Assembly: GCA_045612665.1 (NCBI GenBank)
Contig: JAZKZO010000025.1
Coordinates: 1-29,745, forward strand
Direction of reading: 5' to 3'
DNA: 29,745 nt
Origin: RGIG2000 sp045612665
GTDB taxonomy: Bacteria > Bacillota > Clostridia > Oscillospirales > CAG-272
Under the pieces are notes generated by a model. The model worked only from the letters and a program-made list of their open reading frames with translations. It was not told the origin of the DNA and made no database searches. Below are positions 1-8,951 of the stretch, one piece after another. Every line of letters starts with the position of its first letter. Position 1 is the first letter of the stretch. The translations under genes and the position numbers were made by a program.

Positions 1-1902
1 GAGGAGTCAAGCTCTGAATCAAGCTCATCAAGCTCCGAGGCCGAAAGCTCCGAATCCTCAAGTGAAGATGATGAGGTGGAGCTAAATTACTATTTCGCAA
101 CTGTAATTCCAAACGCAAACGTGCAGGCGTCGCCTTATACCGCAGGATTTCCTGTTGATGAGGCGCTTGAGGGCGTCTATTATTCGGCAAGCTCCCTCGG
201 TGGAGAGCCCGAGAAGAATGGCACAGGCGACATTTGGCTTGTTTTGAAGCCACTTAAAAAATACGGAATAACCGAAATCAAAATAGACGGAAAATATTCT
301 AAAATAGAGAGCGTAGACAGGGATGTCTATTGTATTTATGACGTCGAATCAAACCTTACGGTAACAACAAGCGTTAAGCTTATGCCGAAGGTTGACGAGC
401 AAATAGTTGCAAATTACGGCTACGGCATCTCGGATGACGGCAAAATGACCGTGTCTTGGGAGGAAAGCCTTGAAGAGCCGATAAGATACGTTGAGCTTAC
501 CTATAACGACGGAATTGGCTCTCGAATTGAATATATTGACGCGTCCCTTGGTCAAATCGAGCTTTTTGATATGACCGAAAATGAAACCTATACAGCTTCA
601 CTAAGAGCTATTGCCTTAAACGAGATTGGCAAGGAAATAGAAATTAGTGCGTGCTATATGAATGCGCCTAAGGACGTGCCGTTCCCAAGAGTTGAAATAA
701 CGACCGAAAATTACATATGGCCAAGCTGTGATTTCGTTGGGTCTCCCGCAGGATGCTGGGGCGCAGGAATTACAAACGCTCTTTATGAGCAATGCGCGCT
801 TTCTATATATAACGAGGACAACGAGGTTGTTTATAGCTCGTTTGTTGATAAAACCGAAAACCAAAAATTCACAGGCGCAAGGCTTAAAATTCGTGGAAAC
901 ACGAGTGCGCGCTATGCGTCAAACGGAAGATTTCCTTACAAGCTAAAGCTTGATGAGAAATTCGACTTGCTAGAGCCACTTATCGGTCGCCCCGACGACG
1001 GCAAGGAGTATGCCGACAAGGATTGGGTTCTTTTAAATTACGGAAACGACGGTTACCGTATCGTTGGAGATGCGATTGCCGATGCGGTAGGAACGGAGTG
1101 GTCGCCCGACTATTGCTACGTTAGTCTTTATGTAAACGGAGATTATAGAGGACTTTACGTTTTGTCCGAGGCAGTTGAGGAGGGCTCAGGCACGGGCGAG
1201 GATAAGGCCAGAGTCGACATTGACGAGGACGGCTTCGTTTTCGAATGTGATGCCTATTGGTGGAATGAGGAGCTTTCATTTAGTACACCGATGACAGAGA
1301 ATACGCCGATGCACTTCACGTTCAAATATCCCGATTCGGATAATATGACCGAGAGCTCACCGGAATATCTCTATTTACAGGCTTATATGACCGAATTTGA
1401 GCAGGCACTTAAGAAAAACGATGATTCATATCTTGATTATATCGACCTTGATTCGTTTGTGAAGTGGCTTCTTGTGTCCGACTATCTATGTATAAGCGAC
1501 GGTGGTGGAGCAAATCTGTTCCTTTATAAAGAGGATTCAACCTCGCAAACCAAGGTGAAAATGGGACCTAACTGGGATTTCGACTCCTATATGGGAGATT
1601 ATAATGCACTTGCGACAATTCGCATTTATTGGAACACCGCACCGTTCTATTATCATCAGCTTATTAAAAAGGAGTCCTTCCAAAGGCGTTATAAGGAGCT
1701 ATATACCGAAACACGCGATATTTTGGACGATTACGTAAACGAGGCGTTTGCACAAATAGACGAGAGCGCACACTCACAGCTCTTGCAATACGACAATACG
1801 CGCTTCGGTACTTCAACTAAATCCCTCTCGACAAGAAAGCAGTCATTCTTTGAATGGCTAAATCAGCATCTTGCGTGGATGGATCCACAATTCAAAAATT
1901 GA
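1..1902 (+). CDS. CotH kinase-like surface protein (5' end outside window)
   Basis: The reading frame is open to the left edge, so the GTG at 76 is not a real start. The first 25 visible codons form a low-complexity linker of Ser, Glu and Asp, typical of a spacer between a membrane or wall anchor and an external domain. After a beta-rich stretch comes a CotH-like region. It has an RGNTS motif near codon 300, a KLKLDEKFDLLE segment, a DIDEDGFVFECD acidic stretch near codon 410, and the family hallmark WDFDSYMGD near codon 535. CotH proteins are atypical kinases known from spore coats; many Clostridia carry extracellular CotH-domain proteins of unknown target, some near cellulosomal or glycan genes. 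It is the first visible gene of a glycan operon, 17 nt before the next gene. The CotH call is fairly sure; spore function is not implied. Localisation outside the cell is inferred from the linker and context. Confidence 0.75.
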   Translation, partial: EESSSESSSSSSEAESSESSSEDDEVELNYYFATVIPNANVQASPYTAGFPVDEALEGVYYSASSLGGEPEKNGTGDIWLVLKPLKKYGITEIKIDGKYSKIESVDRDVYCIYDVESNLTVTTSVKLMPKVDEQIVANYGYGISDDGKMTVSWEESLEEPIRYVELTYNDGIGSRIEYIDASLGQIELFDMTENETYTASLRAIALNEIGKEIEISACYMNAPKDVPFPRVEITTENYIWPSCDFVGSPAGCWGAGITNALYEQCALSIYNEDNEVVYSSFVDKTENQKFTGARLKIRGNTSARYASNGRFPYKLKLDEKFDLLEPLIGRPDDGKEYADKDWVLLNYGNDGYRIVGDAIADAVGTEWSPDYCYVSLYVNGDYRGLYVLSEAVEEGSGTGEDKARVDIDEDGFVFECDAYWWNEELSFSTPMTENTPMHFTFKYPDSDNMTESSPEYLYLQAYMTEFEQALKKNDDSYLDYIDLDSFVKWLLVSDYLCISDGGGANLFLYKEDSTSQTKVKMGPNWDFDSYMGDYNALATIRIYWNTAPFYYHQLIKKESFQRRYKELYTETRDILDDYVNEAFAQIDESAHSQLLQYDNTRFGTSTKSLSTRKQSFFEWLNQHLAWMDPQFKN

Positions 1903-1919
1903 TTTTCAAGGAGAAAATT

Positions 1920-3551
1920 ATGTATAAGTTCGACAGACTTCATTACAGTATAAGAGGCTCGTACCATGTATGGGATCAAAAGAGCAAGACCGCTATCAAG
2001 CTTGCAACCATTCACGGACACGGACAGGATATCTTTAACGGCACTCTTGCAATCGACTACGGAAAGGGCGCGAAGTTCTCGTTTACACCCCGTGAAATTA
2101 CAATTAAGCACGAGGGCGGACAGGGTAACATCACGCTTTTCGGCACTGATGGCACATATATCAAGGGAACAGGCAAGGAGCTCCTTGTAGAAATTGCAAA
2201 GACACACGCAAAATTTGACTATCAGGTTGTTCAAAACGGAATAATTGAGCTTTGCGACTTCAAAAACAATTGCAGTCTTATGTTCGTGCCTGTAAAGGGA
2301 ACGCTTAAAATCGAAAAATCAAGAATCGCAGGCGAGGTTGTTTCCGACTTCGTTAATATAAGAGTAATACCCGATGCAAACGGTGAGTATCAATTCGCCA
2401 TTGAGTCAACCTTTCTTGATAAGGGCGGAGTTGGCGCACAGGGAATGGACTATGACTTCTATGCCGATATGGCAGAGAGGGATTATCTTGCTTGGGAAAA
2501 GAAGCTCAATCCTAAAAACAAGTACGAAAAGGAATGTGCCTACATTTTGTGGAGCAATATTATCGCGCCACGCGGTAACTTCGATACCGAGGCAATTGTA
2601 ATGAGCAAGTCGGGAATGAGCAACGTATGGAGCTGGGATAACGCGTTCAACGCCCTCGGCTTTGCGGATATTGATTACCGTATTGCGATGGATCAATTTA
2701 TGATAATGTATAAGCACATTAACCGTGTCGGCAGAGTTCCCGATGCAATCTCGGAGTCATATAAGGTTTGGAACTTCGTTAAGCCACCTGTACAGGGCTG
2801 GATGTATATGCAAATGATGAAGCGAAATCCAGAATTTGCAGCACCTCACGCACTAGAAGAGGTTTATTTCGATATGAAGCGTAACACCGATTGGTGGCTC
2901 AATCTTCGTGGAGACGTTCCATCATACTATCACGGAAACGATTCGGGACAGGATAACTCAACCTGCTATGACGCAAGCGAGCATATTGAAACCTCGGAGC
3001 TTATTGCGTTCCTTTCCGTTCAATGCAAATTCTTGAGCGAGGCAGCGGACACTCTCGGCTTTGTAACCGATAAAAGGGTTTACGCATCACTTGCTAAGGA
3101 GCTTGCCGAAAAGGCAATTAAGGACTACTGGGACGGCGAAAAAATCTTCGTTCGCTTAGCGGAAAGCGGTGAGCCGTACTATTGCGATGCGCTTATGCCA
3201 CTTCGCGTAATCGTTTTAGAGGATATGCTTCCAAAGGAAATGCAGGAGTACATAGTTAAGAGAATTGAGGAGCATCACCTTTGCGTTGGCGGTATTGCAT
3301 CCGAGGCTGTTGACAGTCCTAAATTCGTTGAAAACGGATATTGGAGAGGTGCAGTTTGGGCGCCCGATGTTGTAATGTTCGTTTACGCACTTCGTAATCT
3401 TGGATATAACGAGCTCGCAGACAAGATTGCTGAAAACTATAAGAGCTCAATTTGCAAATACGGCTTTAGTGAAAATACAAGCGCAATAACAGGAAAACAG
3501 CTTCGTTGTAAGTGCTACTCGTGGGCTGTAAACGCATATCAGGTGCTTTAA
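1920..3551 (+). CDS. MGH1/GH63-like six-hairpin glycoside hydrolase
   Basis: A 543-residue protein. The ATG at 1920 is chosen because AAGGAG ends 6 nt before it; a longer frame from 1854 would overlap the CotH gene and lacks a ribosome site. Residues 1-180 look like a beta-rich N-terminal domain and 190-543 like an (alpha/alpha)6 barrel. Barrel motifs are VWSWDNAF (about 236-243), PDAISE, VKPPVQGW, GNDSGQDNS (about 339-347) with the likely catalytic acid Asp, NGYWRGAVWAPD, and a C-terminal FSENTSAITG with the likely base Glu. This pattern matches the GH63/GH37 and MGH1-like group, which trims alpha-linked glucose, mannose or mannosylglycerate-type substrates. There is no signal peptide, so it is cytoplasmic and presumably acts on imported oligosaccharides. 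Substrate cannot be read from sequence. Confidence 0.75.
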   Translation: MYKFDRLHYSIRGSYHVWDQKSKTAIKLATIHGHGQDIFNGTLAIDYGKGAKFSFTPREITIKHEGGQGNITLFGTDGTYIKGTGKELLVEIAKTHAKFDYQVVQNGIIELCDFKNNCSLMFVPVKGTLKIEKSRIAGEVVSDFVNIRVIPDANGEYQFAIESTFLDKGGVGAQGMDYDFYADMAERDYLAWEKKLNPKNKYEKECAYILWSNIIAPRGNFDTEAIVMSKSGMSNVWSWDNAFNALGFADIDYRIAMDQFMIMYKHINRVGRVPDAISESYKVWNFVKPPVQGWMYMQMMKRNPEFAAPHALEEVYFDMKRNTDWWLNLRGDVPSYYHGNDSGQDNSTCYDASEHIETSELIAFLSVQCKFLSEAADTLGFVTDKRVYASLAKELAEKAIKDYWDGEKIFVRLAESGEPYYCDALMPLRVIVLEDMLPKEMQEYIVKRIEEHHLCVGGIASEAVDSPKFVENGYWRGAVWAPDVVMFVYALRNLGYNELADKIAENYKSSICKYGFSENTSAITGKQLRCKCYSWAVNAYQVL

Positions 3552-3563
3552 AGGAGAATAAAA

Positions 3564-5453
3564 ATGGAAAAATACGCTATTTATGATTGTATATATCGCT
3601 CATGCACTATTGAAAACGCAAAGGGAAGAATTGCATTCTTCGGTGTAGAGGCAAGCGGTAGAGATAAGGATAAGCACGCAAGCTACAATGTAATGCTCCC
3701 AGGCTACGGTGGAGTGTTCGGTGCTTTCAAAAAGGGCTTGCCAACAAAGAACGATATTACCGACACCTATGCATATTATGAAAATAACAAGGGCGAGAGC
3801 ATAAAGTACGACTTTGTAGATGATAAGGTCCTAAACCTCGAGCTAAGCAAGCCATTGATAAGCGATATTTATAGCATAAAGCTTGCAATCAAGACAGCTC
3901 CACCTACAATTTGGACAAAGCAAGCGCCAAAAAAGCTCAAGAGCAGAAACGAGCTTACTCTCTATAAAACACAGTACACAATGCCACTTACAGTTCATTT
4001 GCCCGACTTCGGCACTGTTGAAATTTCGGCTGACTCGAGCGACGTGTATTGCGTTGAGGAGCTTCAATCCTCAAAGGACTTTACAGGTCTTGACCTCGGC
4101 TTTAAGAACTTCGGATATAGCCATAACAGAATGCACGGCTTGCATTACGGAAGCTCGTTCCTTACCTTTAAGTCGAAAAATCCTCTCGAAAAGGTAACAC
4201 TCACTATCAAAATTCTTGATGAAAAATATCCACCTCTTCCCGAGGACGGTGAAAAATATAACGGACTTAAGCGCAACTGGTTTAACGCGTTTGCTCTTAA
4301 CAGAGAGCTTTTCGATATGTCCGACAATATCTATTTCCACGGCACAGGACACCTCGCAATTCATATGAAGAGCGATATGCTTCAAATCGTAGATGAAAAC
4401 GACGAGAGCTTCGATATAATTCGTAAGGTTTATGAAAAGCAGGTAGAGAGAACCTTTAAGACCTGTCAGGCATATGACGGTGAGGTAAGCGTTTCCTTCT
4501 TTAACAAGAAAAAGGAGAAGAACTTCGGTTGCTCCGTTGACTCAACTCCTGGCGCAATAATTGCACTTACAGGTATTTCAAATTGGAATTTGCCATTTGC
4601 CAAGAAGATGCTCCCTTATGCTATAAAGGCTGCCGACTTCCTTATGTCGCGCGACGTTGACGGTGATGGCATATTCGAGGTTGACTATCCTGGCGATTAT
4701 ATGGGACAGCCTGCTGAAAACGGATGGCAGGGAAACTGGTGGGACGACTTCTGCTTCGGACACAAGGATATTTATTTTAACTACCTTACATATAGAGCCC
4801 TTCGTGAGCTTAGTGATCTTCTTGTTAAGATAGGAAGACCGTCGCAGGCCAAAAAATACAAGGAGCAGCTACGCAAGTGCAAGAAGGCTTTTGTTGATAC
4901 CTTCTATAATCCGCAAACAGGACTTATGGCAGGATGGATTAGCCGTAACGGCAAGGTTCACGACTATGGCTTTACCTTTGCCGTATCAATGGGAATTAAC
5001 GAGGGACTTATTCCAAAGAAGCTTGGTAGAAGAATGATGAAGAAGCTCCTTGCTATAATGGATAAGGAGGGCTATGGCGACCTTCGCTACGGTATTCCTG
5101 GAAATGTAATGCCAGTGGCACAGTCCGACACCTTCGATTGGCCTTGTATGTCCGACTGGGGACGCTATGAAAACGGTGGTCTTAACGGAATGAACGGCTA
5201 TCACTTCTTGACGGCCATGTATAATGTGGGTCTTGGTGATGAGGCTGATAAGATTTTGTTCACAATTATCAACACCTACGAAAAGGAATTGACACATACA
5301 GGACTTATGCCGGGCTATTGCCAAAGCTATGACTGGCGTACCAAGGACGGCTTGCCCTGTGGCTATAATTACCTTGCCGACAACTATTATTTCTTACTTT
5401 CTACATATGTTGGAAAGTTCCAAATGAAGCATCCGTCGGTAAATATAAAATAA
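3564..5453 (+). CDS. six-hairpin glycosidase of unknown specificity
   Basis: A 629-residue protein starting at ATG 3564. The AAGGAG ribosome site at 3551-3556 overlaps the stop codon of the previous gene, so translation is probably coupled. The first ~260 residues look like a beta-sandwich. From about 290 on there is an (alpha/alpha)6 pattern with DVDGDGIFEVD (about 367-377), NWWDDF (about 392), SDTFDWPCMSDWGRYENGG (about 520-540) and a final GYNYLADNYYF. Asp- and Glu-bearing loops of this kind supply catalytic residues in GH78-, GH94- and GH116-like barrels. I cannot place it in one family. No signal peptide is seen. Its position between two other hydrolases suggests it takes part in the same oligosaccharide breakdown. 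Confidence 0.65.
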   Translation: MEKYAIYDCIYRSCTIENAKGRIAFFGVEASGRDKDKHASYNVMLPGYGGVFGAFKKGLPTKNDITDTYAYYENNKGESIKYDFVDDKVLNLELSKPLISDIYSIKLAIKTAPPTIWTKQAPKKLKSRNELTLYKTQYTMPLTVHLPDFGTVEISADSSDVYCVEELQSSKDFTGLDLGFKNFGYSHNRMHGLHYGSSFLTFKSKNPLEKVTLTIKILDEKYPPLPEDGEKYNGLKRNWFNAFALNRELFDMSDNIYFHGTGHLAIHMKSDMLQIVDENDESFDIIRKVYEKQVERTFKTCQAYDGEVSVSFFNKKKEKNFGCSVDSTPGAIIALTGISNWNLPFAKKMLPYAIKAADFLMSRDVDGDGIFEVDYPGDYMGQPAENGWQGNWWDDFCFGHKDIYFNYLTYRALRELSDLLVKIGRPSQAKKYKEQLRKCKKAFVDTFYNPQTGLMAGWISRNGKVHDYGFTFAVSMGINEGLIPKKLGRRMMKKLLAIMDKEGYGDLRYGIPGNVMPVAQSDTFDWPCMSDWGRYENGGLNGMNGYHFLTAMYNVGLGDEADKILFTIINTYEKELTHTGLMPGYCQSYDWRTKDGLPCGYNYLADNYYFLLSTYVGKFQMKHPSVNIK

Positions 5454-5505
5454 AAAAGCAAGAGATATGCTTTGTGGCCCTTCCGAGGGCTTAAAGGAGA
5501 ATCGA

Positions 5506-8100
5506 GTGGATACTAAAATTAGAGAATGCCTTGATGGCAAGCAGGATAGCTATATTTTGCCGTTTTTGTGGCTTCACGGAGAGCCCAAGGAGCGCTTGCG
5601 CGAGGAAATCTTGGCAATCAAAAATAGTGGAATAAGCGAATTTTGCGCCGAGAGCCGTCCGTATGAGCAGTTTTGTCAGGATGCTTGGTGGGACGATTTC
5701 GGATTTATCTTGGAAACCGCGCGTGAGCTTGGGATGAGAGTTTGGCTTCTTGACGACCAAAAATTCCCAACAGGCTATGCAAACGGATACCTTGAAAAAG
5801 AGGAAAACGCACACCTTCGCAAGAAGCTTATAAGAGAATTTCAAATCGATGCTATCGGACCTATGAGAGGCGCAAAGCTTTTCGTTGGCGGTAGAGTGAA
5901 TTCCGAGGAAAAAATCATACAGGTCGTTGCCTATAAGTATGCCGACTCCGACGAGGGTCTTGATGGCGCAAGTGCTATTGACTTGACTCAATCACTCCAA
6001 AATGATATGGTATACTGGGACATTCCCGAGGGTAGCTGGCGCGTTTGCGTAATGGTGGAAAGCGCACCGTACGATTATAAAGATGAGCGCATCTTTTACT
6101 ATATAGATATGCTAAATCCTGATTCGTGCCACGCAATGATTGATGCAATTTATCAGCCACATTATGAGCATTTTGCAAAGTATTTTGGAAACACCTTTGC
6201 AGGCTTTTTCTCCGATGAACCTGGATTTTTGAATGTTTGCTATACTTATTATAACAAGCTCGGAATGATAAACTCTCCGTATCCGTGGAGAGAGGATTTG
6301 CCCACCCTTATAGCAAAGAGCGCAGGCGTGGACGAGGACCTTGTGCGCCTTAATATCAGTGCCCTTTGGGAAAATATAGGAGAGCTGACACCTCTTATAA
6401 GAGCGCACTATATGGAAGTAATAACAAAGCTTTATAGCGAGAATTTCAGCTATATGCTTGGTAATTGGTGCAGAGAACGCGGAGTTATGTATATCGGGCA
6501 CGTTATCGAGGATATGGGCGCGCATACAAGACTCGGCTACGGAAGTGGACATTTCTTCCGTGCCCTTGACGGTCAGGATATGGCGGGAATTGATATCGTG
6601 CTAACACAGGATATACCCGGTGTTACAAATCACGTGCACCGTTCACTCTTAACTGACGGTGGTAGAGCAGAGCCTGCATTCTTCCGTTATACCTTGCCTA
6701 AGCTTGCATCATCACACGCACACATTCAGCCTCTTAAAAAAGGCAGGGCAATGTGTGAGATTTTCGGTGCATTCGGTTGGGCAGAGGGACTCCCTTATAT
6801 GAAGGGGCTTGCCGACATTATGCTCGCAAGCGGAGTGAATTATTTCGTGCCTCACGCCTTTTCACCAAAGGAGGAGGACGAGGATTGCCCACCGCATTTC
6901 TATAACGGTGGTAAGAATATTCAGTATCCTCTTTTCAAGAATTTGATGGAATATATGGCTAGATGCTCTCATGCGCTTAGCGGTGGCACGCATATGGCCG
7001 ATGTTGCCGTATTTTATAATGCCGAGGGTGAGTGGACGGGCGGTAAAAATCAGCTTTTCTATGATGCTTGCCGTACACTTACACAAAATTTAATCGACTT
7101 CGATATCGTTCCGTACGACGCGATAAAGGACGCAAGCGTTGAGAACGGAAGACTTCAAATCAATGGCGAGAGCTATGGCGCGCTAATCATTAGCGAAAGC
7201 GAGATTTTGCCATTCGATAGACTAGAGTCCTTTGCAACTCTTGCAAGGGCAGAATTACCTGTAATCTTTTTAGACTCGCTCCCCGAAAAAAGCGCAGAGG
7301 GTGTCGATATTTCGTCGATTTTGCCTTGCTTTGAGGCTGTATCAAGCGCACTTGTTGCCGAGAATTTGAGGGCGCGCGGTCTTTACCACGTATCGGGCGA
7401 GGGCAAGGGAATTGACCTACTTCGCTTCTATCACGTAAGGCGCGAGGACAAGGATATTTATCTTTTCTCAAACGAGGGCATAAAGGACGATATTGATGCG
7501 TGCATCACACTCTGTCAAGACGGAGAATGCGTAGTATATGAGCCTTGGGAAAATAAGCTCTATAAATCAAGCACCGTTAATGGAAAGCTAAGTCTTAAAA
7601 TTGAAAAGGGCAATATGCTTTTCGTTATCTTCGGTGATGAAATCCCAAGCGATATACCGAGCCTTAAGCACGAGGGCCAAAGAGAAGCGCTTGATTTGCG
7701 CTTTGAAATCTCACTTAAGGACGAGGGCGAGAAGGACTATCGTGTTATAGCGGAGAATTCCGAGCTGTTCGACATTTCCGCTCCCGACAAAAATCCAACC
7801 TTCTCGGGCGAAATTCGCTATAAGACTACCTTTGTTGCAAGGGACGGCTTTGACGTCATAGACCTTGGCGAGGTTGGAGAGGTTTGCGAGGCGTACCTAA
7901 ACGGAAAATACTTGGGCGCGCGCATAAACGCACCGTATAAATTCGATATGTCGGGCGCGATAAGGGAAGGCGAAAACGAGCTTGAAATAATCGTTAAAAG
8001 CAATCTCGCACACCGTCGTCGCGATATGTTCTCGAGCTTTATTCAAATCCCACCGTCGGGAATTCTTGGAGACATTTCGCTTTGCAAATACGAGATTTGA
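5506..8100 (+). CDS. GH106-like glycoside hydrolase (possible alpha-L-rhamnosidase)
   Basis: An 864-residue protein. GTG at 5506 is preferred as start: AAAGGAG lies 6 nt upstream, whereas the in-frame ATG at 5467 has no ribosome site. The N-terminal barrel half shows the layout of GH106 enzymes: FLWLHGEP near the start, then EEILAIKNSGISEF, WLLDDQKFPTGYANG near residue 95, and AGFFSDEPGF near 235. The middle part includes EIFGAFGWAEGL. The last ~130 residues form a GH2-type jelly-roll sugar-binding domain (KTTFVARDG, YLNGKYLGARINAPY, GENELEIIVKSNL, GILGDISL). GH106 members remove alpha-L-rhamnose from pectins and other glycans; many relatives are uncharacterised, so substrate is only a suggestion. 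No signal peptide. A small hairpin (GCCCT/AGGGC, 5478-5491) sits directly before the ribosome site and might tune translation. Confidence 0.65.
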   Translation: MDTKIRECLDGKQDSYILPFLWLHGEPKERLREEILAIKNSGISEFCAESRPYEQFCQDAWWDDFGFILETARELGMRVWLLDDQKFPTGYANGYLEKEENAHLRKKLIREFQIDAIGPMRGAKLFVGGRVNSEEKIIQVVAYKYADSDEGLDGASAIDLTQSLQNDMVYWDIPEGSWRVCVMVESAPYDYKDERIFYYIDMLNPDSCHAMIDAIYQPHYEHFAKYFGNTFAGFFSDEPGFLNVCYTYYNKLGMINSPYPWREDLPTLIAKSAGVDEDLVRLNISALWENIGELTPLIRAHYMEVITKLYSENFSYMLGNWCRERGVMYIGHVIEDMGAHTRLGYGSGHFFRALDGQDMAGIDIVLTQDIPGVTNHVHRSLLTDGGRAEPAFFRYTLPKLASSHAHIQPLKKGRAMCEIFGAFGWAEGLPYMKGLADIMLASGVNYFVPHAFSPKEEDEDCPPHFYNGGKNIQYPLFKNLMEYMARCSHALSGGTHMADVAVFYNAEGEWTGGKNQLFYDACRTLTQNLIDFDIVPYDAIKDASVENGRLQINGESYGALIISESEILPFDRLESFATLARAELPVIFLDSLPEKSAEGVDISSILPCFEAVSSALVAENLRARGLYHVSGEGKGIDLLRFYHVRREDKDIYLFSNEGIKDDIDACITLCQDGECVVYEPWENKLYKSSTVNGKLSLKIEKGNMLFVIFGDEIPSDIPSLKHEGQREALDLRFEISLKDEGEKDYRVIAENSELFDISAPDKNPTFSGEIRYKTTFVARDGFDVIDLGEVGEVCEAYLNGKYLGARINAPYKFDMSGAIREGENELEIIVKSNLAHRRRDMFSSFIQIPPSGILGDISLCKYEI

Positions 8101-8125
8101 CAAATTCGCAATCGCGTAATACAAT
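8097..8125 (+). promoter_or_regulatory. internal sigma-A promoter overlapping a stop codon
   Basis: TTGACA at 8097-8102 and TACAAT at 8120-8125 are separated by exactly 17 bp. The -35 box includes the TGA stop of the upstream hydrolase. A start near 8132 would give a ~27-nt leader before the membrane protein gene, allowing it and the GH5-like gene to be transcribed without the rest of the operon. Confidence 0.65.
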
Positions 8126-8158
8126 AAGGCTATAAAACATTAAAATAGGATTTTGAAA

Positions 8159-8941
8159 ATGGAAAATAACGAAAACAAACACATCCCCGAGCAAAACGAG
8201 TCTAATTCAGCGAAAAGACTCCGTATGCTTGGAGATACAACAAACGAGGATATTCACCTTAAAAGCGACGAGGGCGTTAAGGGAGATTTTTGGGCTAATC
8301 TTTGGTATCAAAGAAAATGGGCGATTATCATAGGCGGTATAACGCTTCTTTTGCTCATCGCCTTGACCTTTACACTTTGCCACGACAAAAAGAACGATAT
8401 GAATATCATTTACGTCGGTCCGAATTACGATTTGTCATATAACGATAAGCTTATGGCTATGAACGAAAAATTTGCCCTCATTTGTCCCGATTACGACGAA
8501 AATGGAGAGGTTTCCGTTAGCTCGCCTGTGCTTATCTATAAAAGCCCCGAACAGCTTGAGGCTTATAAAAAGGAAAACCCTAACAGAGATTTAAGTGCGA
8601 TGGATAAGGCTAATAACGATGCGTATAATCAGTTCGCAGGGCAAATTATGTCAGGAGAGCTTTCGATATACCTAATCGACCCGTATCTTTATAAGCAAAT
8701 GGCAAGAACCGCCTGTGTGCCTATCTCCGAAGTGCTTGGCTACGAGTGCGATGAAAGCCTTAAATATGACGAAAAGGCGATATATTTTTGTAAGACCGAT
8801 TTCGCAACCTACTTTGACGAATTTGATGGCGTTCCCGAGGATACGCTTATGTGCGTTGTTAAAACTGTAAACACAGATGACGACTTTTTTGCTGATAGCT
8901 GTGATTATTTCAAAAGAATAGTTGAGTTCAAGGCACAGTAA
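8159..8941 (+). CDS. single-pass membrane protein of unknown function
   Basis: A 260-residue protein from ATG 8159 with AGGA 8 nt upstream; the TTG at 8153 is less likely. Residues ~1-52 are polar and charged (cytoplasmic), followed by WAIIIGGITLLLLIALTFTL (about 54-73) as one membrane helix, then ~185 residues predicted outside the cell. The outer part is acidic, with Lys, Asp and Tyr, and no repeats or cysteine pattern I recognise; it has NIIYVGPNYDLSY just after the helix and SIYLIDPYLYKQMA near 175. I do not recognise a family. The start of the external part (IIYVGP) and the later IYLIDP resemble alternating beta/alpha segments, as in a periplasmic-binding-like fold, but this is weak. It has its own promoter inside a glycan operon, so a sensing or anchoring role is possible but unproven. 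Confidence 0.75.
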   Translation: MENNENKHIPEQNESNSAKRLRMLGDTTNEDIHLKSDEGVKGDFWANLWYQRKWAIIIGGITLLLLIALTFTLCHDKKNDMNIIYVGPNYDLSYNDKLMAMNEKFALICPDYDENGEVSVSSPVLIYKSPEQLEAYKKENPNRDLSAMDKANNDAYNQFAGQIMSGELSIYLIDPYLYKQMARTACVPISEVLGYECDESLKYDEKAIYFCKTDFATYFDEFDGVPEDTLMCVVKTVNTDDDFFADSCDYFKRIVEFKAQ

Positions 8942-8951
8942 TAGGAGATTT

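Noticed and set aside
5467..5505. Upstream ATG as start of the GH106-like protein
   Set aside because: It has no ribosome site, whereas GTG 5506 has AAAGGAG at the right distance and begins where the family homology begins.
8153..8158. TTG start for the membrane protein
   Set aside because: The ATG at 8159 has better spacing from AGGA, and the TTG adds just two residues.
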